A stretch of 64,000 bases of DNA, taken from contig JADJCK010000001.1 in the NCBI GenBank assembly GCA_016703265.1, positions 682,001-746,000 on the forward strand. Reading direction: 5' to 3'. The notes below the pieces were generated by a model that was given only the letters and a program-made list of their open reading frames with translations, did no database searches and had not been told where the DNA came from. Shown piece by piece: positions 9,356 through 18,077 of this stretch; the first letter of the stretch is position 1; the number at the start of each line of letters is the position of its first letter. Source of the stretch: a bacterium (GTDB lineage Bacteria; Krumholzibacteriota; Krumholzibacteriia; LZORAL124-64-63). The position numbers were made by a program, and so were the translations under genes.

Positions 9356-10926
9356 TCAGGGCGCCAGGCCGGCGCCGTCGGGAAGCCCCGCGGCCGGCAT
9401 CCGCGTGCGGGTGTCCGCGCTGCTGACGGCCATGGGATAGCCCAGGGCCTCCTGGGCCAGGCTGCCGAGGTCCGGCACATCGGCAGTATCGATCCAGCGG
9501 GAACCGCCCCGGTCGTCGCACCACCGGACCCAGGTGGCCCCGCTCGACGGATCGTGGCGGACATCGGCGCGGCGTGCGCCCGGATCATGCACGAAGGTGA
9601 TCTGCGACAACAACAGGCCCGCATCGAGGAGGCGCTCGATGACGCCGCGCGCACTGGCCACATGCGGTGCCACGATGACCGCGCGAAGCTCGCGCAGTTC
9701 GCTGGGATACACCTCGAACTGCCGGATATGCTTGAGCATCTGGGCGACAAGATCGATGTCGCCCGTGCCGTAACAGCGGTCGTAGGTGCTGGCGTGGCCG
9801 AGATAGCCGAAATGCCCGGGCCGCGTGATGACGATGCCGGTGCACGTACTGACGCCGTAGGTCAGGAGCGCACCGCCCGGCTTCACGCGGTGGAACTCGT
9901 CCATGTCGACACGCACCAGGTTGGCCGTCTCGCGCGGCGGCGCGACGCCGGCCGGCTGCCGCGCAGCGGCCGCCTTCATCAACATCGCCTCCAGGCCCGA
10001 GCGATTCCAGGCCCGGGTGACCACCTCATCCTCGTCGATCTTCGCGACGAGCAGCCACTCCTTGTCCAGGACCGGGCAGACCTCGAACGAGGTCAGTGCC
10101 CGCTGTCCGCGGTAGTCGGTAATGATCTTGTGGCCGCGTCCCTCGGCGAACTTCGCGGAGATGTTCTGTTCGGAAAGATGCTGCCGGAGGATGCTGGTCT
10201 CGGACTGGAACCGCGAATCGGTGAGCATGAGGCGGTCACGATTGACGAGGAACACCTCACCCGTCTGCCCGAGGTACTCGCCCTGGTCGAAGATGCGATT
10301 CAGCCTGTCGATCGTGCACTGGAGGATGAGCCAGCCCGCGGGCGCACCGTCGACTTCAATCGGCTGGACGAAGAACGCGGACGGCTCGCCGGTCGCCTCG
10401 TAGTGTTCGTAGTCGACGAAGGCAGCCGCCGGCTCCATGCGCAGTCGCCGGGCAAGCGCCGAATCGCGCCAGGGTTCCGCGAACAGGTTGCTGCCGCGAT
10501 CGGCTTCGCCGCGAATCGTGTCGACGACATCACCGTCAGCCGCCACGAACAGGATGTCATAGAATGCCAGGTAGTTGGCCAGGTAGTGATCGCGCATGGA
10601 GGCGCGAGAGTCGCGATGGCCTTCTCGGCCGCGGGCGGCGGGGCATGTTCGCGTGACAGGGCGTGGAAGCGCGTGCTGATGCGGAAGTACTCGACCAGCG
10701 CCGGGTCGCTCGCAGCCGACCGCGCCAGGCCCTGCACGCGATCCAGGTACAGTTTCAATTGCCCGAGTTTCTCGTCGCGTACGCGATCGAGTTCAGCATA
10801 GGTGCCTGCCACGAGATCCTGCCCGGCCAGGACCCGGCCGGAATTGCCGGGAGGCGGCAGGATCAGCAGCGCCGCTGTCGCGAACGCAACGATGGCGCCG
10901 GTGCGGAATGACTGGGAATCGGGCAT
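9356..10926 (-). CDS. Membrane-anchored Cache-type sensor with CheD-like C-terminal domain (one frameshift)
   Basis: The ATG at 10926 (after GGAAAGG) begins a protein of about 523 residues. Residues about 8-25 form one hydrophobic anchor or signal. A coiled region with LYLDRVQGLARSAASDP follows, then a dCache-like fold marked by GQTGEVFLVNRDRLMLTDSRF. No second membrane segment is visible. The last about 170 residues contain YGVSTCTGIVI and then GHFGYLGHAS, with Cys and His 16 residues apart, resembling the CheD receptor-glutamine deamidase catalytic pair. One base is missing at about 10601-10609, joining EKAIATL to MRDHYLANYL. Topology predicts that both domains lie outside the cytoplasm, unusual for CheD. 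The domain assignment is by motif only. Confidence 0.6.
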
Positions 10927-11052
10927 CGGAAGCGGCCTTTCCGCGCGATAGCGATCGGGTACCGTGTCGCGGACACTTGCCTCATGCAATCCGCCGGCCA
11001 CACGCCGGCTTGACAAGCCGACAGGTCGCCTCTAGATTCCGCGCCCAGAACT

Positions 11053-11160
11053 GTCTTGCATCAAGAGTTCCCGGTCCCTGCGGACCCGGGACGGCAACCG
11101 AGCGGGAATCAGCCCGCCGCGGTGCCGCAGCCGACCTCGTGTCGGGCTGATGCGGACGGG
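11053..11160 (+). promoter_or_regulatory. Candidate SAM-I/SAM-IV-clan riboswitch
   Basis: The leader has the SAM-clan core pieces in order: ATCAAGAG (11060-11067), GGCAACC (11093-11099) and GGTGC (11121-11125). A fold is consistent with this. P1 pairs GCATCA (11058-11063) with TGATGC (11148-11153). A P2 hairpin spans 11069-11091. P3 pairs GCGGG with CCCGC (11102-11117). P4 pairs CCGAC with GTCGG (11131-11145). P2 is a simple hairpin without the kink-turn of textbook SAM-I, so this may be a variant. It precedes the methionine-branch gene by 156 bases. A CTCCGC/GCGGAG hairpin near 11169-11183 could be part of the expression platform. Confidence 0.6.
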
Positions 11161-11315
11161 ACCGTCGACTCCGCCTGGCGGAGCGGGCGGGATCCGTCAA
11201 AAAGGACCACGCACAGCGGGACCCGGCCGTGGCCGAAACCGTGCGCGCGGGCCGACGCCATCATCCGCTGCCTTCGCGCAGCCGCTCTTGATGCCGTACC
11301 CGGGAGGGTCACGGC

Positions 11316-12503
11316 ATGAACATTCCCCGCGCGCAATCCACCCTGTTCCGCTCGTTCGACAGCCTCTGCTGTCGCGCCGGCACCGGCAGCGGCGACGGTC
11401 AATCGCTCGTCGCGCCGATCGTCCAGTCCACCACCTTCTGTCGTGATGGCGTGGACAGCCGCGCCACGCACCAGTACTCGCGCGTCTCGAATCCCACCGT
11501 CAGCGCACTCGAGGAAGTGCTCGGCGCATTGGAAGCGGCGCCACCGGCCGTCTGCTTCGCCACCGGCCTGGCGGCCGAGACCGCGCTGTTGCTGGCGCTG
11601 CTGCGCCAGGGCGACCACGTCGTGTGCGGGCGCGCCGTGTACGGCGGAACAACGCGCCTCCTGCAGCGGATCCTGGCGCCGCTGGGGATCGAGGCTGCCT
11701 TCGTCGACACGACATCGTCGGCAGCCGTCGCCGCCGCGATCACGCCCCGCACGCGGCTGGTTCTCGTCGAGACGCCGGCCAATCCGACGCTCGAGGTGAC
11801 CGACATCCGCGCGATCGCGAACCTGGCCCATGGCGCCGGCGCGCTGCTGGTCGTCGACAACACCTTCCTGACGCCGGCACTGCAGCAACCGCTGTCTCTC
11901 GGGGCCGACATTACGGTCACCTCGACGACGAAGTTCATCGACGGCCATTCCGTGGCGCCCGGCGGGGCGGTGGTCAGCCGGGACGAGGCGTTGCTCGAGC
12001 GCGTGCGCTTCGTGCGCAAGAGCACGGGCGCCATCCAGACGCCGCAGCACGCCTGGCTCACCCTGCAGGGGATCAAGACCCTGCCGCTGCGCCTGCGCGC
12101 ACAGTCGGCAACCGCGGCCACGCTCGCGCACTGGCTGGCCCGGCACCCGGCGGTGGCGCGTGTGCACTACCCCTCCCTGGTCGCGCCGGAACTGGCGGCG
12201 GCCCAGCACCTCGGCGCCGACGGAGCGGTGCTGTCATTCGAGCTGTCCGGCGGCCTGGCCGCCGCGCGCGGGGCAGCCGGTGCCCTGCGCCTGTGCCGCC
12301 TGGTCGAGCACGTCGGCTCCGTCGAGACGCTGGTCACCCACCCCGCGTCGATGACGCATGCCGACGTCCCGCCTGCGGACCGCGCCCGCGCAGGCATCGC
12401 CGACGGCCTCCTGCGCCTGTCGGTGGGACTCGAGGACGTGGCCGACATCCGCGACGACCTCTCCGCGGCCCTCTCCGCGCAGGTGCCGGAGGTGGCGCGA
12501 TGA
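11316..12503 (+). CDS. PLP-dependent transsulfuration enzyme (cystathionine gamma-synthase / O-acylhomoserine sulfhydrylase type)
   Basis: A 395-residue Cys/Met-metabolism PLP enzyme. It shows QYSRVSNPTVSALEEVLGALE, YGGTTRLL, LVETPANPTLEVTDI, VVDNTFLTP, the PLP-lysine motif TSTTKFIDGHS, and the C-terminal HVGSVETLVTHPASMTHAD. It would load sulfur onto an activated homoserine to give cystathionine or homocysteine; sequence alone does not separate MetB, MetZ or MetC. It sits downstream of a SAM-riboswitch-like leader and overlaps the aspartokinase-homoserine dehydrogenase start by ATGA, so sulfur input and the homoserine backbone are made from one transcript. The start ATG follows GGGAGGGTCACGGC. 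Confidence 0.92.
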   Translation: MNIPRAQSTLFRSFDSLCCRAGTGSGDGQSLVAPIVQSTTFCRDGVDSRATHQYSRVSNPTVSALEEVLGALEAAPPAVCFATGLAAETALLLALLRQGDHVVCGRAVYGGTTRLLQRILAPLGIEAAFVDTTSSAAVAAAITPRTRLVLVETPANPTLEVTDIRAIANLAHGAGALLVVDNTFLTPALQQPLSLGADITVTSTTKFIDGHSVAPGGAVVSRDEALLERVRFVRKSTGAIQTPQHAWLTLQGIKTLPLRLRAQSATAATLAHWLARHPAVARVHYPSLVAPELAAAQHLGADGAVLSFELSGGLAAARGAAGALRLCRLVEHVGSVETLVTHPASMTHADVPPADRARAGIADGLLRLSVGLEDVADIRDDLSAALSAQVPEVAR

Positions 12504-14341
12504 GCGACACGCGACTGGTCGTCCTGAAGTTCGGCGGTTCTGTCCTTCGCGACGAGGCCAGCCTGGGCAGCGCCGTGCACGAGATCTACCGCTGGCGACG
12601 CGACGGGTGGCGCACGTTGGCCGTGGTGTCGGCACTGGCCGGGCGCACCGACGAACTGCTGGCACGGGCAACCCGGCTCGGCCTCGATGCCGACTCACGG
12701 GCGCGCGCGGCGCTGGCCGCCGGCGGTGAACTGGAAAGCGCCGCACTCCTGGCGGCCCTGCTCGAGCGCGCCGGCGTGCCTGCAGCCTGCCTCCCGGCCG
12801 GTCTCCGCGCCCGCGGACCGGTCTCCGATGCGGTGCCGGTGGCCGCCGGTGTCGGCCTACTGCACGCGGCCCTTGGCCGCCTCGGGGTCGTGGTCTGCCC
12901 GGGCTTCATTGCCCATGACCGCCGCGGCGAGACCGTCCTGCTCGGGCGCGGCGGGTCGGACCTGACGGCGCTGTGCCTCGCCAAGGCGCTGCGCGCGACG
13001 CGGTGCATGCTGATCAAGGACGTGGATGGCCTCTACGACCGCGATCCCGCACTGCCCGGCCCCCCGGCCGTGCGCTATGAAACCGCCGGCTGGGACGATG
13101 CGCTGGCCACCGACGGCTCCATCATCCAGCACAAGGCGATCCGCTTCGCGCAGCGGCACCGCCTCGGGTTCGAGCTCGGTACGCTCAATGCCACGGCCTG
13201 GACGCGCATCGGCGACCATCCCGCACGGGCCGGGATGCCGACAGCGCATCAGGCTCCGTTGCGCGTGGGCATACTCGGCCATGGCACGGTCGGAGGGGGC
13301 GTCGCCAGGATGCTGGCAGCTGACGCGCGCCGGTTCACGCTCGTCGGCGTTGCGGTTCGCGATCCGTCCCGTCACGAGTTGCCGGCACCACTGGTTGGCG
13401 ACCCGCTTGGCCTCGCCGGCAGCGACGTCGACGTTGTCGTCGAGGTGATGGGCGGCGTGGACGTCGCCCGCGAGGCCGTCGCAGCCGCCCTGCGCCGCGG
13501 CGTTGCGGTGGTGACCGCGAACAAGGACCTGCTCTCCGCCCACGGCGGTGAACTCGCGGCGCTGGCGTACAGGCACGGCGGGCGCCTGCTCGCCAGCGCA
13601 GCGGTCGGCGGATCGGTGCCGGTGCTCGAAGCGATCGGCCGGCCCGGCAGTGCGCCGCTGGTGGAGCTTTCGGGCGTGATCAACGGTACCGCCAACTTCG
13701 TCCTGGAGGCCTGCGAGGCGGGCTCTTCACTGGCGGTGGCGATCGCCGAAGCCCGACGCCTCGGCTACGCCGAGGCCGACACCGCCCGCGACCTGGATGG
13801 GCGCGACGCCGCCGCGAAACTCTGCGCGGCGGCCCAGCAGGCGGGCGGACCTCCGCTGGCCGAGCGCGATGTCCTGCGGCAGCCCATCGTCGGCTCGGCG
13901 CTCCGGCCCGGAATGCGCCAGGTCGCTTCCATGGTCAGGGATGGCGACTCGTGGCGGGCGCAGGTGTGCCTGGCCCCCATCTCGCCCGACTCGCTCCTGC
14001 GTCGCGCCCGGGCGGCGCAGAATGTCGTGATCATCCGGCGTGACGACGGGTCGCAGGAGATCCTGCACGGCGGAGGTGCGGGGCGCTGGCCGACAGCCGA
14101 GTCGGTGCTTGGCGACCTGTGGCAGCTGATTCGCGAACGTGCCTCGACTGCGGAAAAGGTCCGGCCCGGCTGTACGGAAGCCGGGCCGGATGGGATCGAC
14201 TGGCTGAAGTCCCGTCAGAACGCGCTGACGACGCCGATGGAGGCCCGGCCGGTATCCCTCTCGATGTCGAACGTGTACTCGGCCGTCACGCGGAGATTGC
14301 GACGCGTCAGTCGACTCACGGCGGCCGTGAACGACTCGTAG
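12500..14341 (+). CDS. Bifunctional aspartate kinase / homoserine dehydrogenase lacking ACT domains
   Basis: The ATG at 12500 overlaps the previous stop (ATGA). Residues about 5-240 are an amino-acid kinase fold: VLKFGGSVL, SALAGRTDELL, GRGGSDLTALCLAKAL, KDVDGLYDRDP. Homoserine dehydrogenase begins at about 255 with GILGHGTVGGG (NAD(P) loop), then VVTANKDLLSAHG, GVINGTANFVLEACE and DLDGRDAAAKL. The usual ACT regulatory domains between kinase and dehydrogenase are absent, so lysine/threonine feedback is probably lost and control may rest on the upstream riboswitch. The family would normally end near residue 550; this frame runs about 60 residues further, through a strong hairpin and into the gene on the other strand. 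That tail is probably not native. Confidence 0.9.
   Translation: MSDTRLVVLKFGGSVLRDEASLGSAVHEIYRWRRDGWRTLAVVSALAGRTDELLARATRLGLDADSRARAALAAGGELESAALLAALLERAGVPAACLPAGLRARGPVSDAVPVAAGVGLLHAALGRLGVVVCPGFIAHDRRGETVLLGRGGSDLTALCLAKALRATRCMLIKDVDGLYDRDPALPGPPAVRYETAGWDDALATDGSIIQHKAIRFAQRHRLGFELGTLNATAWTRIGDHPARAGMPTAHQAPLRVGILGHGTVGGGVARMLAADARRFTLVGVAVRDPSRHELPAPLVGDPLGLAGSDVDVVVEVMGGVDVAREAVAAALRRGVAVVTANKDLLSAHGGELAALAYRHGGRLLASAAVGGSVPVLEAIGRPGSAPLVELSGVINGTANFVLEACEAGSSLAVAIAEARRLGYAEADTARDLDGRDAAAKLCAAAQQAGGPPLAERDVLRQPIVGSALRPGMRQVASMVRDGDSWRAQVCLAPISPDSLLRRARAAQNVVIIRRDDGSQEILHGGGAGRWPTAESVLGDLWQLIRERASTAEKVRPGCTEAGPDGIDWLKSRQNALTTPMEARPVSLSMSNVYSAVTRRLRRVSRLTAAVNDS
14161..14189. terminator. 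Convergent terminator hairpin
   Basis: An 11-bp perfect stem (CCGGCCCGGCT / AGCCGGGCCGG) with a 7-base loop lies between the plus-strand aspartokinase operon and the minus-strand cytochrome genes. On the minus strand the stem is followed by ACCTTTTCCG, a usable T-tract, so it mainly ends the cytochrome transcript and may act in both directions. Confidence 0.75.
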
Positions 14342-15414
14342 TCGGACACATCGCTGTCCGAATTGATCCGGTTGTAGAGCAGCGTCATGGTGTGGCGCGA
14401 ACGGTCCTGGTGCGGCGAGATCACGAGTTCCCCCACGATTCCGTCGGTCTCGATCCGGGCGGCGTCGCTGAGGAAGTCCGGGTTCGTGTCACGCCGCAGC
14501 AGGTACTGGAAGCTGAAATCCAGCGTCCCGTTCCCGGCCTTGAGGTCCGGCCCGTGGAACTGCACGCGATTGCGGAACAGCGATTCGTCATCCATGGCCC
14601 CGGTGCCCAGTTCCTCGCCGTAGTAGCCGAAATAGCCGATGCTGGCATGCGGCCCCAGGCCCTGGCCCACGCGCAGGAAGAAGTTCTTGTACTTGTCCGA
14701 GTCGAATCCGGTTCCCGTCGCCGGATCCTTGCCGTTGCCGTTGAGGATCATGGCCACGACATCGGTGGTGCCGGTCGGCAGGTCCCAGGCCACGATGACG
14801 CCGCGGTCGTAGGCCAGATTGATGTTCGAGCGCCCGACACGGGTCTTGTAGATCAGGTAGTCCTCGTACGTCAGCCTCAGTTCCCGTTTCATGAGCGGGT
14901 CGCAGGCCTGGAACTGGCCGACCATGACGTCCAACGGCGCGCCGCCGATGTTGTTGAAGTGCACGTAGGCATCCTCGACACCGGCGACCTCACCCTTCTC
15001 CGACATGTAGAAGTAGAAGTAGTAGCCGATGTCCTTCGCCAGCGTGCCGCCGGACAGCAGCTTCAGGCCGTAGGGCATCTGCAGATCGGTCGCGAGGTCG
15101 CCCGCAGCGTCCTCGGCCAGTGTCATGTAGGCATCCAGCCGCACGGCGACCGGGAAGTCCTTGTTCAGGCGCAGCAGGTCATCGCCGGTGTTGACGAAGT
15201 CGCGGTCCGCAACCTCGGCATCCGGCAACGCGAAGCCGTTGGCCGCGAAATCCTCGCCGTAGGGCTTGAGGCGCGGGAACGGTGCATGGCAGGTCGTGCA
15301 GCTGAGCTTGTGCGCGCGCGCGAACGCCGGGATTGCCGACGCGTCAGCGGGCCACAGCAGTGCCCCGGCAACCAGGGCCAGGACGGCGGTGCTGGTGAAT
15401 CTCGTGCGGTTCAT
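14215..15414 (-). CDS. Outer-membrane barrel-like protein with an N-terminal c-type heme motif
   Basis: A 399-residue exported protein. A signal peptide (MNRTRFTSTAVLALVAGALL...ADASA) is followed at about residue 37 by SCTTCHAPFPRLKPYG, a single CxxCH heme site, and then alternating aromatic/hydrophobic strands ending in GVVSAF, a C-terminal Phe as in outer-membrane barrels. The ATG at 15414 follows AGGGG by 8 bases. It is directly downstream (14 bases) of a five-heme cytochrome, suggesting electron transfer at or across the outer membrane. I recognise the general type (heme-bearing porin-like proteins beside multiheme cytochromes) but no named family. Confidence 0.75.
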   Translation of the reverse strand: MNRTRFTSTAVLALVAGALLWPADASAIPAFARAHKLSCTTCHAPFPRLKPYGEDFAANGFALPDAEVADRDFVNTGDDLLRLNKDFPVAVRLDAYMTLAEDAAGDLATDLQMPYGLKLLSGGTLAKDIGYYFYFYMSEKGEVAGVEDAYVHFNNIGGAPLDVMVGQFQACDPLMKRELRLTYEDYLIYKTRVGRSNINLAYDRGVIVAWDLPTGTTDVVAMILNGNGKDPATGTGFDSDKYKNFFLRVGQGLGPHASIGYFGYYGEELGTGAMDDESLFRNRVQFHGPDLKAGNGTLDFSFQYLLRRDTNPDFLSDAARIETDGIVGELVISPHQDRSRHTMTLLYNRINSDSDVSDYESFTAAVSRLTRRNLRVTAEYTFDIERDTGRASIGVVSAF

Positions 15415-15428
15415 GGACGAGGCCCCTT

Positions 15429-16777
15429 TCAGTCGTAGATCTCGACCCAGGTTGCGGCGGTGTTGACGACACGCAAGGCGGACTCTTCGGCCGGCACCTT
15501 CAGGAACTCGGCCACCGGTCCCACCAGGAGCTGGTAGTTCAGCGTCGCGCGGAACTCGATCCGCCCGGGGCGGCATCGACCGGCACTTCCCAGGAATAGG
15601 TTTCGACCTTCGTCTCCCGCGGCCCGATGCGGTAGTCTAAGCCCAGCGACGCGGTGTTCCACTGCTGCATCGTCATGCGGCCCTGCGGATCGAAGTAGGG
15701 CATGCGGAAGATGCGGCTGCCGACGGGAATGCCGTCGCGCTGCACGCCCGCGAAATCGGGCAGGTTCTTCGCGATGCCCATGTCCTGGTAGGCGAGCACG
15801 TCGGCGGCGATCGTGTACTCCTCGCCCGCGAATCCCTTCGGGTCCACCGGCAGGCGCCAGGTGCGCCCCGCGCTGTCGGTAGCGGTCACGTCGAGCCAGA
15901 GCAGGCGATCCTCGACCGAACCGGTCGGCACCTTGTGGCCGCACTTCCCGTTGAACAACTGGACCTTGATCACGGCCGTGCCGTCGCTCTCCACCTCGCG
16001 CTCCAGCGGGTTCATGCGCACTTCGATCGATCCGTTCAGCTTGCCGGGGTCGTGCGCACCGTGGAACAGGTGCTGGGCGACGAGTCCCGGCTGCCCCATC
16101 CGGGCCGATACACCCTCGGCCTTCGGCATGTGGCAGTCCTGGCACTGGACACCCTGCGCGAAATAGGGCCCTTCCTTCCATTCCAGGTGGGTCGACTTGA
16201 CCCAGATCCCGTAGGGGCTCATCTCGTTGTGGCAGGTCCCGCAGAAGTCGCCCGTGCGCAGGAAGGCGTTCTCGACGGTGTCATGGTGCGGCGAGACCAG
16301 GCCCGGCTTCGGCCCCTGCTTCAGGCGCCCCGGCTCGCTCACCCAGTTGAAGTTGTGGGGGATGTCGCCGACGAAGCCCGTGACCGTGTGGCAGTGGTCG
16401 CAGTGCACGGACTCGTTCGCGCGGCTGTTCTCTTCCGGACGCGGCGGCGGCGTGTCGCCGGCCAGGAAGGCCGTCGGCGCATGGCATCCGTTGCAGCCGG
16501 CCTTGACACCGGCAACCTTCGCATCCTTCTCCGCGTGCGGTACCGCGAGTTCGAAATACTCGATCTCGTCCCAATGGTGGGTATAGGCCTGGCTCATCAT
16601 CGCCTGCTTCCACTGCTGGAAGATGTCGTCATGGCAGGTCGAGCAGGTGGCCGGCTTTTCATAGTCGTCGTAGGACCGGGTGCCATGGGCAGCGTCGCTG
16701 ACGGCGACGGCGACGGCAGCCGACGGCAGGGCCAGCGCCAGTCCAAGCCAGGCCGTCCCCGAGATCCTGAATCTCAT
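15429..16777 (-). CDS. Five-heme c-type cytochrome (one frameshift near 15565)
   Basis: An exported multiheme cytochrome of about 449 residues. After a signal peptide (about 1-29) there are five CxxCH motifs: CSTCH (45), CNGCH (95), CDHCH (126), CGTCH (179) and CQDCH (212), with extra His in THHW and SPHHD available as distal ligands. The second half is a beta-rich domain with CGHKVPTGSVEDRLLWLDVT. One base is missing in the G/C run at 15561-15570; the other frame continues with RIEFRATLNYQLL to TWVEIYD and stops at 15429. The ATG at 16777 follows AAGGAG by 6 bases. With the barrel gene downstream it forms a two-gene respiratory unit; donor and acceptor are unknown. Confidence 0.88.
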
Positions 16778-16926
16778 ACTCAACTCCTTCGGGTTACGCC
16801 AGTTAGCGCCTCCTCGGGGGACTCTAGCAGATCGCCGCGGGCTGGCAAGGCAGATCGCCCGGAAGCACGGCCACCGTCGCGGGCCGGAGCGTGCCGTGCT
16901 AGGATGCTGCCGCGGAAGGAGTACGC

Positions 16927-17349
16927 ATGGAACTGTTCCAGGTCGACGAGGCCGGCAAGCTGTTCATCTCACCGGTCATCACCTGTTGGGACACGATCGA
17001 GGGGCACGGCGTCGACGTGGTCATCGACCTTGAGGGCGATATCGACCACGGCGTGCCGACGATCCCCGACCGCTGGATCTACGTGTACTACCCGATCCAC
17101 GACGAGGACCTGCCGAACCTGCGAAAGCTCCGAGCCATCGCCCTGATGGGCGCCGAGCTTGTGCGGCAGGGCCACGGCGTGCTCTCGCACTGCGGCATGG
17201 GATTCAACCGCTCGGCGCTGCTGGCCGGGATGATCATGCATGAACTGGGAATGGACGGCCCGGAGATTGTCGAGCAGCTGCGGTGTCGACGCCCCGGTGC
17301 GCTGTTCAACGAGGTCTTCGCCGACCACCTGGCCTCGCTCCGGAGATAG
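16927..17349 (+). CDS. Dual-specificity/tyrosine phosphatase-like protein
   Basis: A 140-residue stand-alone phosphatase domain with the P-loop SHCGMGFNRSALLAG (Cys-x5-Arg; Cys at about 95), a general-acid loop candidate in YPIHDEDLPN, and VVIDLEGDID at the N-terminus. It would hydrolyse phosphotyrosine or phosphoserine esters, or another phosphorylated small molecule, by a cysteinyl-phosphate mechanism. No signal peptide is present, so it is cytoplasmic. The ATG has a strong GGAAGGAG 5 bases upstream. It is a single plus-strand gene between minus-strand operons and its substrate is unknown. Confidence 0.85.
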   Translation: MELFQVDEAGKLFISPVITCWDTIEGHGVDVVIDLEGDIDHGVPTIPDRWIYVYYPIHDEDLPNLRKLRAIALMGAELVRQGHGVLSHCGMGFNRSALLAGMIMHELGMDGPEIVEQLRCRRPGALFNEVFADHLASLRR

Positions 17350-17394
17350 GCGATCGTCCGGAAGCAGCTGTCGTTCGTCGCCCACGAAAACGAA

Positions 17395-17416
17395 GCGCGG
17401 CCGATTCCGGCCGCGC
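17395..17416 (-). terminator. Terminator of the roadblock-mglA unit
   Basis: A 9-bp perfect stem GCGCGGCCG / CGGCCGCGC with an ATTC loop lies between two converging genes. On the minus strand it is followed by TTCGTTTTCG, fitting termination after mglA; it can also serve the phosphatase gene. Confidence 0.7.
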
Positions 17417-17445
17417 CACGCAACTCGACGAAAGCGTGACCGGCG

Positions 17446-18030
17446 TCAGCTCGTCTGCAACTGCCGGAGCACCTTCTTCGCCACGCACTTCAGCGTGTCA
17501 AAGACACCCACGCCCTGGACGGCGATACCCTCGAAGTTGTCGTAGCCTTCGGGATTCAGCTCCTCGTTCAACTCGGCAATGGGGATCGCGTCCGGCATGT
17601 CGCGCTTGTTCCACTGCATCACGAAGGGGATCTGCTCGAGGCTCAGGTCGTATTCCTTCAGGTTGTCATGAAGGTTGTACAACGCCTCGATGTTCGCGTC
17701 GAAGCGGGCCTCGCTGCTGTCGCCCACGAAGACGATGCCGTCGACACCGCGCAGGATCAGCTTGCGACTGGCGTTGTAGTAGACCTGGCCGGGCACCGTG
17801 TAGAGGTGGAAGCGCGTCTTGAAACCCTTGACCTCGCCCAGCTCCAGGGGCAGGAAGTCGAAGAAGAGCGTGCGGTCCATCTCCGTCGCCAGCGTCACGA
17901 GCTTGCCCTTGGTCTCGGGTGCGAGCTTCTCGTAGACGTACTGGATGTTGGTCGTCTTCCCGCCGAGACCGGGTCCGTAATACACCACCTTGCAGTTGAT
18001 CTCGCGCGAGGAGTAGTTGATCAGCGACAC
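17446..18030 (-). CDS. mglA: MglA-like Ras-family GTPase
   Basis: A 194-residue small GTPase. It has the P-loop YYGPGLGGKTTN, TEMDRTLFFDFLPLELG (switch I region), FHLYTVPGQVYYNASRKL (the PGQ variant of the switch II DxxG motif, typical of MglA) and the base-specificity motif QWNKRD. In Myxococcus MglA sets the polarity of motility with its GAP MglB; distant relatives occur in non-motile species. The GTG at 18030 follows AAAGGGG by 6 bases and gives the family's usual VSLINYSSREINCK start; a GTG at 18075 would add 15 basic residues. It follows the roadblock gene directly, its likely partner. Confidence 0.93.
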   Translation of the reverse strand: MSLINYSSREINCKVVYYGPGLGGKTTNIQYVYEKLAPETKGKLVTLATEMDRTLFFDFLPLELGEVKGFKTRFHLYTVPGQVYYNASRKLILRGVDGIVFVGDSSEARFDANIEALYNLHDNLKEYDLSLEQIPFVMQWNKRDMPDAIPIAELNEELNPEGYDNFEGIAVQGVGVFDTLKCVAKKVLRQLQTS

Positions 18031-18077
18031 GACGTTCCCCTTTGCCTTCCGTTGGCGGAGCCTTTGCTCCTTCACGC

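Noticed and set aside
11624..14341. A 905-codon frame starting inside the transsulfuration gene
   Set aside because: The first about 290 codons are an antisense-like reading of the PLP enzyme; the real start is the ATGA-coupled ATG at 12500.
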